A program made the position numbers and the translations under genes. This document shows positions 1-10,585 of a stretch of DNA of 64,000 nucleotides, one piece after another (the first letter of the stretch is position 1; the number at the start of each line of letters is the position of its first letter). The DNA lies in NCBI GenBank assembly GCA_039621445.1, contig CP154956.1, positions 46,729,291 to 46,793,290 of the forward strand. Reading direction: 5' to 3'. The stretch comes from Euglena gracilis. Its lineage: Eukaryota; Euglenida; Euglenophyceae; Euglenales. The notes beneath the pieces were generated by a model. That model had not been told where the DNA came from and made no database searches. It was given only the letters and a program-made list of their open reading frames with translations.

Positions 1-59
1 CTGTCCCCTTCCGTTGAGGACGTTAGGATGGAAGCAGATCCTATTAGGATTTCCTATGG

Positions 60-300
60 GGTGCCCCTTCTCTCTCCACAGGTGGTATTCTTTTATATTC
101 TTATTCTCTCCTTTTTCTCCGGACCGGACTTGGATTTCCAGTCCGTCCTCCCTGCGTTGCTCCGTGCTTGGCTTCTTAAGAAGTTGGAAAAGAGTATTCT
201 ATTACTCTGATTTTCAGTTCCCAAGTAGCTGCGCCCAGGCGAGAGCGAAGGCTTTTGGGAATTGGGAAAGGGGAATTGGGAATCAGACGTACACTCATCT
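60..300 (+). repeat. Diverged LTR-like fragment
   Basis: This stretch shares an ordered series of short blocks with the 428-bp LTR at 49,918-50,345: a 'caggtggtattctt' block, a 'gtgctt.gcttctt' block, an 'attactc' block followed by 'aagtag', and 'aggcgagagcgaag'. The order and strand match copy B of the Gypsy element. The blocks are separated by unrelated bases, so it is either an old solo LTR or a related family. No gene is visible from 1 to about 540. Confidence 0.35.
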
Positions 301-539
301 GCAACAGAAACGGGTTTGGGGTGAGGCCACACCCATCTCAGAGTTGGAGGGTCCCAAATCTGGGGGAAATTGGGCGGGGCAGGTGGAAAGGTTTACCAAA
401 ATGTAGAGCCAGTGTTCCCCTGGTTCCCCATTGCCCAATGGAGAGGGTTTGTGGTTGGACCACAGCCACCCATGCAGGAACAGGGTTTTACAACACCGGG
501 AAAAGGACACAGCACAATGCACAAAACGAAAAGTACGGA

Positions 540-712
540 GGAGCTGGGGTCCCCACGGCCTGCCAGATACCAGCCAGACCTCCTCCTTCTCTTTTTTTCA
601 CCAGCCACCAGCCAGACCTCCTCCTCCTTCTCTTTTCTCCCAGCCACCAGCCACGGCCAGCCGCGGCTGGCCGTGGCTGGGGCGCCTCCTCCTTTTTTTT
701 AGTGGCCTAAAA
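540..712. repeat. CT-rich / GGCTGGCC repeat, copy 1
   Basis: Alternating 'cagacctcctcc' blocks and 'ccagccgcggctggcc' palindromic blocks. The same composite repeat occurs at 34,300-34,475 and inverted at 46,850-47,020. It is low-complexity DNA without a supportable gene. Confidence 0.6.
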
Positions 713-779
713 AATTATGTATGGCAAAGACCGCACGACGCAACCTCGTCGGTTTCAAGAACCCCGGCGGATGAGTCAA

Positions 780-965
780 CAGCGAGCAGTAGTAACCCCC
801 CCCCCCAAATACAACCCCCCCCCCCAAATAAAAAACCCACCCCAAATACAGAACCCCCACTGAGGACCTTGAAATCTGGCCCGAATATAAAACCCCCCCT
901 CCGGCGCGAAGCGCCGAAAGAAAAAAATTTCGACCAAATCTCTCCTAAATTTGGGGAGGTATTGC
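780..965. repeat. C-tract / AAATA repeat with GAA-loop hairpin
   Basis: Runs of 8-12 C separated by 'aaata(c/t)a' words. A perfect hairpin lies at 902-916 (stem CGGCGC, loop GAA). Proline- or glycine-rich ORFs read through here are composition artefacts. Confidence 0.6.
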
Positions 966-1145
966 AAAAACTGGCTCCTACACTAGGCATTTACCCCCCC
1001 AACACCCCCCACCTCCCCCCACACCCCCCCATACGCCCCCACACCCCCACACCCCCCACACCCCCCTCACCCACCCTCACCCCCCACCCCCCCCCATAGC
1101 CCCCCCACCCCCCCCCACACTTGTCTAGTGTAGGAGCCAGTTTTT
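966..1145. repeat. Fold-back with 21-bp perfect arms
   Basis: Arms at 966-986 and 1,125-1,145 are exact reverse complements (the left arm begins aaaaactggctcct). They flank a 138-bp C-rich loop. This has the shape of a small fold-back/MITE-like element. Confidence 0.75.
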
Positions 1146-1309
1146 CAATATATGGATTTGGAGCCATTGTTTTGCTAAAAACGCGTGAAAATTGCTCATT
1201 CGCCCGAAAAGTAAAATTTTTGGACCCCCAAGGGCGGGTGTATTTGTGATTTTGGGCCGAAAAAGTGACTACGGGATCCCGCCAAGAAGTTGATTTTCCC
1301 GACCAAATA

Positions 1310-1402
1310 TAACCCCCCCCCCCAAATATAAAACCCCCCGGTGGGGTCTTGAAATTTCCGCCCAAAAATAAAACCGGGGGGTTTTGTATTTGGGGGGGGT
1401 TT
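1310..1402. repeat. C-tract fold-back
   Basis: The left arm (C-run, 'caaatataaaa', C-run, GG) is mirrored by 1,374-1,402 (CC, G-run, 'ttttgtattt', G-run), giving an imperfect inverted repeat around 'tggggtcttgaaatttcc'. From here to about 1,880 I see only A/T-rich sequence with no gene. Confidence 0.55.
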
Positions 1403-1884
1403 AACCGGGGTCCATGGAACCAGACGTGCTGCGCAAGAAGGGACTATTTATTTTTCGGGTGGATGAACATTTGTTCAACATATTTCACAGCAGCACCAAA
1501 AGACTGCGCCGGAAGTACCGGAAGGGGGGGTAAATCGACACCCCCTCCACACTCACAACAACTTTTTCACCTTTTTTCACCCCGGGAAAACATGGATTTT
1601 GCCCAGAAAAGGTTTTTGAAAAATAAAACCCAAAAACACGTGATTTTTGATGGAAAAAACTTTTTTTTACAAAAAAACTCAAAATTTTGCGTCCTAAAAA
1701 CTTATACTTTTGAGGAGGGGGGTGAAACAAACGAAGGTCAATAAAGTAAACAAACTTTTGGCACAGTCAAATTTACTGACATTTTTCCGGTTGAACAACA
1801 CATATTTTGCCAAAAAAAAAAACAGAAACAAAACGCTTTTCTGCCCCCCCTTTCCAAGATAATGGCACCCAAACAACTCCTTCC

Positions 1885-1985
1885 TGAGAGAATCCTGTGG
1901 CCCAAAACTGGCCACCACATCTAGCCCAAAACTGGATAGAGCATCTGGCCCAAAAATGGCCACCACATCTGGCCCAAAAAAAAAC
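1885..1985. repeat. GGCCCAAAACTGGCCA minisatellite, locus 1
   Basis: Four degenerate units of 'tggcccaaaa(c/t)tggccaccacatc'. The same unit family recurs at 36,830-37,150 and, on the opposite strand, at 41,920-42,010. Flanks of loci 1 and 3 also resemble each other (for example a 'tcagaagaaaac.agcatct' block on the minus strand), so these may be remnants of one repeat element. Confidence 0.65.
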
Positions 1986-2642
1986 CATGACATAGCAAAA
2001 AATGTGAAATACAAAATTTTGGGCCATTTGCCAGATTTAAAAACCCCCAATTTTTTGTTTTCCAAGAACATTTGTCGAACTGCAAAGAAAGAACGCAAGA
2101 AAAAAAATGGAAGTTTCAGAAGAAAACCAGCATCTAAGGACAAAATGTCTGTGAAATCTGTCTTCAGACTTGAAACTTGTGATGCAAGTAGCAAGTAGAC
2201 CCACCAAGGGCCTGTCACCGTGTTGCAGGCAGGCCTCTGCTCGATCGAATGTGGATTTGTTCAGAGCAAAGGCCTGAGTGGCCTGCATGTGGTGACGTTG
2301 GCCCTCTTTCCACAAAGCAATAAGCTCCTGTATTTTCACTTCATTTCAGCACCCTCTACTTTCATCATAACCATCCCACACCGCTTCCACCCGAAACGGC
2401 ATTGTGACACTGAAGGAGAAAGATTGGGAATGCAAGCATTTTTTGCGTGTAGGTGATTCATAATTTCTTCAAAAAAAACATGTGCTTTGATGTGCCCCAT
2501 GCAGCAAATTAACTAGAACAGAAATTTGCACACAACATTCAAAATGTGGTATCTTTTCAAGATTTGGTGTTCTGTCCGAAACTTTCCCCGCTCATTTCAT
2601 GGACTGGTCCTTTTCCTCTTTTGATATTGAGATGTGTATCGT

Positions 2643-2713
2643 GCACCCAGTGTAATCGGTGCAGCATGCAGTTCAGAACTGTGAGGTCGCGGGTTCAAAC
2701 CCCGCTGTGTGCA
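2643..2713 (+). tRNA. tRNA-like sequence (possible tRNA or tRNA-derived repeat)
   Basis: A canonical T-arm (GCGGG-TTCAAAC-CCCGC, 2,689-2,705) carries a perfect B-box, and acceptor halves 2,643-2,649 and 2,706-2,712 pair 6 of 7. A 7-nt anticodon loop TTCAGAA would read CAG (Leu), but the variable loop is only 5 nt whereas leucine tRNAs normally have a long one, and the D-arm is weak. It is therefore more likely a decayed tRNA or a tRNA-derived SINE head. No CCA is encoded. Confidence 0.4.
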
Positions 2714-2776
2714 AGTTTTCGTCATTGCAAGATGTCTTTTTTACAATTGAGCAGCCAGAATTTTGGGCGTTTGCCG

Positions 2777-2884
2777 GTGGTGGGGCGAACCGAATCCACC
2801 GGCCAGTGGCACTGCCTACTGGATTTGAGTGTTCAGGGGAGGAGGGAGCTATGTACAGATGGGAAAAACCCATGGATAGTCAGA
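2777..2884. repeat. ~107-bp direct repeat, copy 1
   Basis: Begins 'ggtggtggggcgaaccgaat' and runs through 'ctactggatttg', 'gttcagggg' and 'ctatgtacagatggg' to 'ccatgg.tagtcaag'. A close second copy lies at 3,149-3,255. It sits downstream of the LINE 3' module (minus strand) and may belong to LINE 3' sequence or to a separate short element. Confidence 0.7.
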
Positions 2885-3148
2885 AGGGGTTAAACGGAGG
2901 CTTTAGTAGCCGAGATCCCCGGGTGACTGGGTGGCGAGGTGTTCGGAGAGAGGTCGGTTGCGGTTCAGTGTTGGGCTAATTCTTGTGCTGAAGAAAGGGG
3001 GGCAACAGCAGTGGTGTGCGTCACCTCGGTGTGGCGTCCGGCTCCCGTTACCGAGTTTGCCGACGATGCGGTGGGGAGTCGTGCTTTGTCTGGTTGTTGA
3101 CCGAAGCGGCTGTCAGGCATATGCTTCTGTCCCCTTCCGCAACCAACG

Positions 3149-3255
3149 GTGGTGCGGCGAACCGAATCCACCGACCAGTGGCACAGCCTACTGGATTTGT
3201 GTGTTCAGGGGAGAGGGAAGCTATGTACAGATGGGGGGACCCCATGGCTAGTCAA
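3149..3255. repeat. ~107-bp direct repeat, copy 2
   Basis: Second copy of the repeat at 2,777-2,884, with scattered substitutions. Between this repeat and the LINE stop near 3,571 there is G-rich DNA including a 'tatatagag' word at about 3,321; I see no gene there. Confidence 0.7.
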
Positions 3256-3570
3256 GAGTGGTTGAGCAGAGGCAGTGGGAGTGCGGGGGGGAGGGAGGGG
3301 GGCTGTGTTGGTCGGAGAGGGTATATAGAGGCAGGGGAGTCTCAGGCGGCTGAGGTTCCAAAGCGAAGCGGTGACGTTGGTGTGGGCTTCAGGGTCAGGC
3401 TGTGAAGGTCCGGGTGCGCGGCGCCTTGCTCCCGGTGTGCCGCCGTTGCCCTCTGTCGAGGTGGCTTGTTGGCCACCTGCCTGTTGTCCGGGTCGCGCAG
3501 TGGTTTGTGTCTGAGAAGTGGGGGCGGCGGGCAGGAGTTGTCACGCCCGTGGCGGTGCGTCCTGTGGTGT

Positions 3571-3993
3571 TCAGCGAAGGAAGTGCTTGGGGCGCAGCAT
3601 TTGCACTACTTGGCGGAAAAGAGCAAGTGCCAGTTGTTGGTAGCTTTCGGCCTGGCGTGTGGAGCGCACGTCTCCTTGGTCCCAGGCAGTGGTACGTTTC
3701 ATCATCCGGGCGAGCGGCTTGGCACTTTCGGGGCCCAGTCCTCCCCACGTGCCCATTGCCAGCGTTGCGAACGACCAGCCACCATTGCGGCACGGGATGT
3801 CGTACTTGGCGTGTTTAGCCTGTTCCCGCCGTTTGAGAAAGGTCCTCCAACGCTCCCTGGAGCCGCTCCTTTCTGCGGCTTGCCACCCGTGTGCGATGGT
3901 GATGTCGACCGCTGTTGCCTGACCGTCTTGCCACGTGGCGAGCAACAGGTCAGCTGGCCGTAGCGAGGTGTCCGGTTGGTTGGGCACCGGCAC
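3571..3993 (-). CDS. LINE restriction-like endonuclease domain (frameshifted from RT)
   Basis: This 140-codon frame continues the LINE reverse transcriptase after a one-frame shift near 4,000. It shows the pattern of the C-terminal PD-(D/E)XK restriction-like endonuclease of RLE-type LINEs: RPADLLL, then ATAVDITIAHGW about 15 residues later, then a Lys-rich stretch KRREQAKHAKYD. The preceding frame ends with the GDHEICC...RHNAVRDALFNLL segment that normally leads into this domain. In the family this nuclease nicks the target to prime reverse transcription. The frameshift means this copy could not make the full protein. An 838-codon frame also covers this interval out of phase; I reject its last part. 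Confidence 0.7.
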   Translation of the reverse strand: MPVPNQPDTSLRPADLLLATWQDGQATAVDITIAHGWQAAERSGSRERWRTFLKRREQAKHAKYDIPCRNGGWSFATLAMGTWGGLGPESAKPLARMMKRTTAWDQGDVRSTRQAESYQQLALALFRQVVQMLRPKHFLR

Positions 3994-6232
3994 TTCGCGT
4001 TGGACAATTTGGCCTTAGTGGACAGGAGGTTAAAAAGAGCGTCCCGGACTGCGTTGTGTCTATTTGCGAAGTTGTTCCGGATACAACAGATTTCGTGGTC
4101 ACCGTGTACGTCAGTGGCATTCTGGCAGCCTGCGTAGATCCCAGCGGTGTTTGAAAAGGGAATTCCCAACCACCACTTGAGCCCAAGGCGGTAGTCAGAT
4201 GCGTCAATGGTGGTATGGAGGGCTCCGTGGGGTACCGCGGCCATCCAGCCGTGACCGATGCCGTGTGCCTGTTCCATCAGGCAGGCCTGGTCCCTCGCTG
4301 GGATTCGGCTCAGGAGGCCATCCACCGTGGCGCGGGAGAGCTGGGTTTGCCACCATCGTTGCGAGGTGTCGCTGCCAGAGGCCGAGGAGAAGGAGGAGGA
4401 GACTCGTAGCCGTTGGCTCTCTGGGTGTTGGGGGCCTACTGCGGAAGCGAGATCATTGGCGGGTTGTTGGCACACTCGGTCGGTAGGGGCTGCGGCGTAC
4501 GCCGGGCAGGCGACTTTCTTGTGTCCGTGGGTGTAGTACTGGCACAGGGCCGCGGTGCGGGCAGCGGCCTGGTAGGCCACCGGGATCCGGAGCCCGCACC
4601 GTCCGTTGGAAAGGGGAAGGGCTGCCTGCTGCCGGTGATCTCTGCTGAGTGCCTGGCCGAGGACGTCCTCAAAGGCGCTAAGAATGATTTCCCCACAGCG
4701 TAGAACCTCCTCCTGGGCTTCGTAGGAGTCGGACGCGCGCAGGAGGTGATTGACCATACAACCATCCAAGCAGGACCGCAGGAGGTGGTGAGCGAGCTGA
4801 GGCTCTGCAATGGACGTGACCACATCAGCGGCTTTCTCGATTCTGGCCGTGGCCTTTTTCCAGGCGGCTACTGTTTGTCCAGTGGAGGTCGGGAAGTCCA
4901 CCGGGCAGCCGAGAACGGTGATGCCTGTGTCTTCGGCCCAGGGCACGAGTTGGAGACGATCCCGGTCTGGGATGGCGCTGGCGGCGGGCCCCCAGGCCAC
5001 ACACTTCGCCAGGTTTAGCTGGACCCCGGTGCGCTCGCTTTCGACGCGGAGGAAGTCCAGGCACTTCTGTAGGACCTGTGGTTCGCCAATCAGTAACCCG
5101 TCATCGAGGTACCAGGAGGTCCAGAGCAGCTCTGCATGTTGTCCAATTGTTTCGGCCAGAGTGTGGAGCCCCACGGCGAATCCAATGGGCCCTAAGGGGC
5201 AGCCTTGGTGCGTGCCCCTTGTGGACGACAGTACACGTCCATCGCTGAACAGCTGTGCCGGTTGGCCGTACGCAAACCGCAGGTAGTTAAATAGTGCGGG
5301 TGTGCGTGTCTGAGCCTCCTGGAGCATGAATGTGCGGTCTAAGGTGTTAAAGGCGTTCTTCAGATCGACCTGAAGGACCGCCAAGTTCCCCCTGGGGTCC
5401 AGCTTCCTCACCAGGTTCTGGACCGTGATGGCGATGGATTCGGCCGCGTTGGATAGACCCACCCCGGTTTGGACGGGGCTCAGCCGAGCCACCTGATCCC
5501 TGGCGGCTCCGGTGTGGAGCAGTGCCTTCCCCACCAGTCGGCGAAGGGTCTCGCCCACCGCAATGGGCCGGACGCCGTCATCTTTTTTCCGCAGGGGGGT
5601 CAGATTGGCGGAGCACCAGCTGGGTGCGTGGTCCGGGGGCAAGGCGCCCTCTACCCATGCGGCGGCTAGCTGGCCCAGGGCGGTGAGCAGGCGGGCGCCG
5701 TGGGCAGGGCGGCGGACAGCACCCTGCAGGTGGAAGGGGCGCAGGCCAGAGGGGCCAGGAGACGAGGTGCGTGGGAAGCGGAGAATGGCTTCGCGCAGGA
5801 GTTCTTCCCACCGGATGCGTTGGCCGTCCGGGAAAGGCGGCAGCTTCGCGGGGAAGTTGTTCGAGTTGACCAGTCGGCCCACTGGATGCAGATCTTGTAA
5901 TTTGGCCCACACTGCCGGAACGCTGGAGAGATGTGTTCCCTCAGATAGCAGAACCTGCAGGGCTTTGGCCGGGGCTCCTTCCCCAACCAGCGTCCGTGAT
6001 CGCCGGAGGACCGCATCAGGCACGGACGAGGGCTCGAGGCGTGCTGTCTTGGCTGTCCACGTCTCGACGGATGAGGCGGGCAGGGTCGTGGCCGCCCGGA
6101 GTTCTGCGACAAGCGTCATGTACTGGCCTTGCCGGAACAGCTGTATGCGCCTGTTGATGGCGGTGGAGAGGTCCTCCGTCGCCTCCCGGCCACATATGGC
6201 ATAAAGTGGAGCCCCCACACTTAAGTGTGAGG
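3994..6232 (-). CDS. LINE (non-LTR) reverse transcriptase
   Basis: Non-LTR reverse transcriptase of a LINE polyprotein. Visible blocks in order: FPRTSSPGPSGLRPFH before the fingers, GVRPIAVGETLRRLVGKAL, the palm motif LQVDLKNAFNTLDR, GTHQGCPLGPIGFA, and the catalytic YLDD box (SWYLDDGLLIGEP). Near the 3' end are GDHEICC and RHNAVRDALF, typical of the region before a restriction-like endonuclease. The frame is open leftward of the KDZ insertion point and has no convincing ATG (the first candidate initiator is a GTG), so it is the continuation of an upstream ORF rather than a gene start. Its 5' part lies beyond the 8.6-kb insertion, at 14,813-15,340 and 31,417-34,660. Confidence 0.85.
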
Positions 6233-6238
6233 GCTCCA
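6207..6238. repeat. 16-bp-arm palindrome at KDZ insertion edge
   Basis: Left half tggagcccccacactt and right half aagtgtgagggctcca are reverse complements except at one position. The longer word including 'atggcataaag' (6,196-6,218) recurs inverted at 14,806-14,830. This suggests that the uninterrupted LINE had a palindrome of about 50 bp here and that the KDZ array landed inside one arm. Confidence 0.7.
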
Positions 6239-6239
6239 G
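6231..6239. repeat. Candidate target-site duplication of KDZ array, left
   Basis: GGGCTCCAG is repeated in direct orientation at 14,812-14,820, immediately outside the G/GT tracts that bound the KDZ array. Eight-base duplications are known for Zisupton elements. Confidence 0.55.
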
Positions 6240-6395
6240 GGGGTATGTGTGGGGGGGGGTGTGGGGGGTGTGGGGGGGGGTGTGGGGGGTGGGGGGGGGG
6301 GGTGGGGGGGGGGGTGGGGGGGTGTGTGGGGGGGGGTGTGGGGGTGTGTGTTGGGGGGGGTGTGGGGGGGTGTGTGGGGAGGTTTGTGGGGGGCA
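6240..6395. repeat. G/GT-rich tract 1
   Basis: About 155 bp of runs of G interrupted by single T ('gggggtgtggggg'). It has strong G-quadruplex potential on the plus strand. Similar tracts sit between and after the KDZ copies. Confidence 0.85.
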
Positions 6396-6463
6396 CCAAA
6401 TCTGAGGTTTGTGAGTTTGTCGGACGTGTGTGGAATGCGGATTGCCCTTACAGAATTCTAATG

Positions 6464-9400
6464 ATGTCTGATTTGGAATTTGTGGCTTTCGGCTACATCA
6501 TGCAAAATTACCAGAATTTTGCTGCTTTGTTCGAACGCGGGCATCCTGAACAAGCCTTGAACTATATTCAAGCCGACATTGGACGACTTGGCACAGTGTT
6601 GTCCATGCTTGACGTGGTTACGGCTTTGGGCAACCTGCAGAGCTCCGGCATTCTGAAAAAGCCTTTGGCCTGCCCGGAGTATTTGGTACCTTTCACCTCC
6701 CGGTGTGTAGTCTTGGTCATTCAATTGTGAAATGTGTTTATTTTTCTAGGTGTAAAGCGTGTGGTGGGAAACTAGGGCGTGAGACCCATGTCCATTATAT
6801 GGACGGACTGGATGTGGAAGTTTGGAAACCGCTCGCAATCATCAAAGCCACATGTGCTGATTGCAATATCCGGTATATGTATGACTCATTTGCTGTTGGC
6901 GAAGTTGGTGAGGATGTGTGGCGGGTTACACATCCACGACCATGGATTGTCGTCACCAACCAGTTTATCATCAGTCGGAAACTCCTGCACAATATTCAAC
7001 AGCGATTACTATTACAACAGGTTGTGAATTGTTTAAAAATGCATATTCTTATAGGGGTGTATTTGTTTTGCAGGTATCCTACTAAAGTGAGGCTCAGATC
7101 CTTGGGGTGGAGAGGCGACAATTGAAAACAGCCATGTTTGTCGACTGGTTGATGCGATTTTACAGGGAGCACAAAGGGCTTCACGTAATTGAGATGACCG
7201 AGGACGTCGTCGCGCACGTTGTGAACGATGTGCGACGTGATGGGTTACCCAGCAGTAGGCATTCTTGCACATCGTGTGGTGCGGGTCATGTTCAACACCT
7301 CTCCCGAAATCAGAGCGGAATGTAAATGACAAGTTTTTTAAAGCCCTTAAAGACCTTAAAGACCCCTCCCACCCCCAGCCTAAGGGCCAACCGATGTTCG
7401 AACCGGGCCCACAATTTGGAAAGTCAAAAAAACACAGTTATTTGATGTTGTGGTTGAACGGGCGATGGGCGATAGAATGCCAGGCATCTATTTTTTCCAG
7501 AAAACGGTCGTTTTTGCCGGAATGTGGCGACTTTGTCGTTCATTGAATGAGCTGGGACAACCTTTTTTTTCTGAATGACTGCCCTGCCTGCAAGCTCAGC
7601 GACTCACAATTGGTGCATGCCTTGGCTCATTGGGATTCCGTTGTTATCATGGATGGCCATGAAAAGATCAACCGGCCTGTATGCCAACACCAAGCGGGGG
7701 TGAGAGAATTGCATCCTAGGAGTGGTTTGCGGATGAGTGTGCAGTGCCCTGGTGTGTTTTCTGTTCATAGATACGGACGAATTTTTTTTTGGCTGTGCAG
7801 CCACTCCAACAAGGGGTTCACATTACTGCAAAGAGCATGGTGGGAGTGCTGAGGAGATTTCAGAAGACGAATCTCCAATAGCTAGCAGGACACGTGCAGC
7901 GACGGAACGGATGGTATCGGAACAGGGCTGCGTGAAGGAATTTCAACGATTCAGGAACCACACAACAGGTATAATATTTTGCTTTCTCTTGAGGACCGTC
8001 TGTTTGCCTGGTACGGGTCTCTTGGTATTTGCGCGCCCATGCGGCATTATAATCCATCTCGATGAGATGGTTCAGGGGGAGAGCACACACGACGTGGCAC
8101 AAGTGCTTTTTGATATGCACGACCGTGGTCTGCCAATGGACGTGTGCATCTACGACAATGCATGCCACTTGGACGCTGCCGTCGTCAGGAACGTCCCCAA
8201 CTTGAAGTTTCTGGAATTTGCTATTGACCGCTTCCATGAGGTACTTCCTTTTTTCCACCCTTTTTCTTTATGGATAACATTACAGAGGAACCACAAATGC
8301 ACGGGGTTCGAGGCTGACAGATTACCACAGTTACTGCAAGTGAACAGTTAAGTGTGCGAGCAATTGTTCAGGTGGTTGAGCAGGTTTGCTTTCGTCTTTG
8401 CAATATACAACAAATCTCAATGCGTTGTAGGTATCTTTATGCCTGTTGCCACATGCCAGAATATGATTTCTGGTTCTATTTGATGAACATCGTCGAAGGG
8501 CACAACCGTTGGGTGCTTTCTGCTGATGATCCAAATGCCATCACTGCCGTGGCGCCATGCATCAGTGTACACGAACATCAACCTGACGATGTCTGGCAAT
8601 GGGTGGTAACCTGGCTAGCAGAAACCCCAGTGGCTCGCCTAGCCACGTTCATGCATTCCCTCCCGCCTTACGTGGCAAGGCAGATGTCTGCTACTGGCAC
8701 AAGTCCACAAAGCAACGTTTTCCAGGTGATGTTAGCTCGCCATTCCGTCAACCTGCCACTCTTTTCTTTCAGCTGTGTGCATTGGATGCAAAGAAACCTG
8801 AGCGCAAACGAAAAGTAAGAGATCCACAGATTCGGTCGGAACCTCGGCGTATCCTTCAAATCCAAACTCGCCCACTAACGCCAAACACGGAATTCATACT
8901 TTGGGGGTGGGGGAATCAGCCCTTGTCCTACAGTTCGTTGAAGCACTGTTATTTTCCCTCTCTTGCACTGCTTCTGAGGTTTACTGTGTATTTTGGGTGC
9001 TCAAAGCATTGGTCCTGTTGGCAACTTGGGGATTGAGGGGGAAGCGGTGAATTCCTTGCAAGCAGCAGAGCTAACTGAGGTTCGGGCGTTTTTCCTCGCC
9101 CTGGACAGTACTTTCGGCGTGTGGGCGCCTGAACGTGAAGGAGCATGGTTCCAGGAATTCGTTCAACCGCCTTCAGGCTTCACAGAGGTGGCATACGGTA
9201 GGGCGATGGGTACGCTGTTGCGCAACTTGGAGGGCAACAAGCCTTTTTACGCTGGGCCTGCACTGAAGCAGGTACTGGGGAAAGCTGCCAGTGGCACATT
9301 GGCACAGAAGAAAGCACTGTTCCTCCATGTTCAGGTACCACCTTCTGTTGAACGGTTAACAATTAACACCGTTGTCCCGTAGGATGCCGGTCTGATCTTC

Positions 9401-10038
9401 CTGTTGGGCCACCGGACATTGAAAGCGGCATACGGCGGACTGATGATTTTCATGCGCCGCATCACAACCGGTATGCTGCCATTGCACATGTGTCTGTACA
9501 ACCGGTACACTACTGTTCCTGATTCCCATATTTTCAGCCTTCCGCCCTAAGTCAACATTTCATCACTCCCCGCCCTACACAGGAAATACTTTGCTGCAGA
9601 ATTTTGACATTTCCGTGGACGCCTGGAACGCGCATCAGGCTGTGGCTCACCCATGGTACTATAAACCAACATAGTGTATTTTCTTTCCCTTGCCTTGCAC
9701 ACACAAGGGATGATGTTATTTTGGTTCTGGGGGGTCCGGGGGGGCGCCCCCCCCCCGGGCCGCGGCCGAAGGCCGCGGCGCGACGAGGCCGAAGGCCGAG
9801 TAAGTCAAAAGATGACACCCCAACAGTTGCGCACATTCAACGTGCCTTTCAAAAAGAATTCGTCAACTGCGCCACTACATTTCATAACATCGTCATACAA
9901 CGAGTCTGCTTCTTGTTCAAAAAAATTGCTTCTAATTGCATTTCTGATCTCATGAATGTCTGCGACGTTCCGGCTTCATGGTTGTACGAGAAGCGTGCAG
10001 AGTCTGCGGCGGCAGATGCTGCAGCCGATGATGAGTAG
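6464..10038 (+). pseudogene. KDZ-like transposase gene, copy 1 (interrupted)
   Basis: Start ATG 6,464 is preferred because it is kept in both copies. Exon 1 ends at 6,712, a 37-nt GT-AG intron follows, exon 2 spans 6,750-7,020, then a 53-nt intron to 7,073. Exon 2 holds CKACGGKLG...CADCNIRYMYDS...WIVVTNQFI, the pattern of the CxC5 cluster associated with KDZ transposases. Farther on are VVIMDGHEKINRPVC and GCAATPTRGSHYCKEHGG (CxC6-like), then LLVFARPCGIIIHLDEMVQ and DVCIYDNACHLDAA...IDRFHE, matching the KDZ core (family signature YDxAC). A 45-nt intron follows at 8,241-8,285. The C-terminus is acidic (AAADAAADDE, stop at 10,036). Copy 1 has an in-frame TAA at 7,083-7,085 where copy 2 has CAA. 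Exon borders in the middle are uncertain. Confidence 0.6.
9759..9779. other. 9-bp-stem GAA-loop hairpin in KDZ intron, copy 1
   Basis: Stem GCCGCGGCC, loop GAA, perfect complement. It is followed at once by a second, shorter 'ggccgaaggcc' hairpin and then a possible splice acceptor region before the last exon. It is conserved in copy 2 at 13,878-13,898. Confidence 0.8.
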
Positions 10039-10204
10039 CCGTCCTGCTACCTCTCCTCGTTTCGTGACGCCGTTCGCTTGTTGCTGGCCCATCCCAGCGA
10101 TCGCATCTACCACTTCGCACAAAAGCAACCACAGCACTCTCAATTCACAATCTTTCAACCGTTCCAGGCTTTTCCTTCGCCGTTCCATCCGGATTAAGTG
10201 TAAG

Positions 10205-10515
10205 GTACTGTGGGGGGTATGTGAGGGGGGATATGTGGGGTGATTTGTGGGGGGATGTGTGGGGGGGGTGTGGGGGTGTGTGGGGGGGGGGTGGGGGGTG
10301 CGGGGGGGGGGGGGTGGGGGGGGGGGTGTGTGGGGGGGGGTGGGGGGGGGTAGTGTGGGAGGGGTGTGGGGGGGTATGTGGGGGGGGGTGTGGGGGTGTG
10401 GGGGGGGTGTGTGGGGGGGTGTGTGGGGGGGTGTGTGGGGGGGGTGTGGGGGGGTGTGTGGGGGGATGTGTGGGGGGGGGGGTGTGGGGGGGTGTATGGG
10501 GAGGTTTGTGGGGGG
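10205..10515. repeat. G/GT-rich tract 2 between KDZ copies
   Basis: About 310 bp of G runs with 'gtgtg' interruptions separate the two KDZ units. The glycine-rich ORFs read through it are artefacts of composition. Confidence 0.85.
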
Positions 10516-10585
10516 CACCAAATCTGAGGTTTGTGAGTCTGTCGGACGTGTGTGGTATGCGGATTGCCCTTACAGAATTCTACTG

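Larger units (their letters stand above)
6396..10204 (+). mobile_element. KDZ-type DNA transposon unit, copy 1
   Basis: First of two tandem units with a 4.12-kb period. The unit runs from 'ggtttgtggggggcaccaaatctgag' to 'ccggattaagtgtaaggtac'. It carries an intron-rich gene with a CxC5-like cysteine cluster, a CxC6-like segment and a KDZ-like transposase core. No terminal inverted repeat is obvious, because the G/GT tracts occupy the places where ends would be. Confidence 0.6.

Noticed and set aside
2640-2900. A protein-coding gene on the minus strand (…TAGFEPATSQF)
   Set aside because: That peptide is the antisense of the tRNA-like T-arm, a familiar false ORF.
3702-4000. The C-terminal 100 codons of the 838-codon LINE frame (…SPSHTGGKPQK…)
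   Set aside because: The endonuclease motifs lie in another frame over the same interval (3,571-3,993), so this end is an out-of-frame extension.
6216-6218. GTG as translation start of the LINE RT ORF
   Set aside because: The frame is open further upstream and was continuous with DNA beyond the KDZ insertion; a eukaryotic GTG start is not needed.
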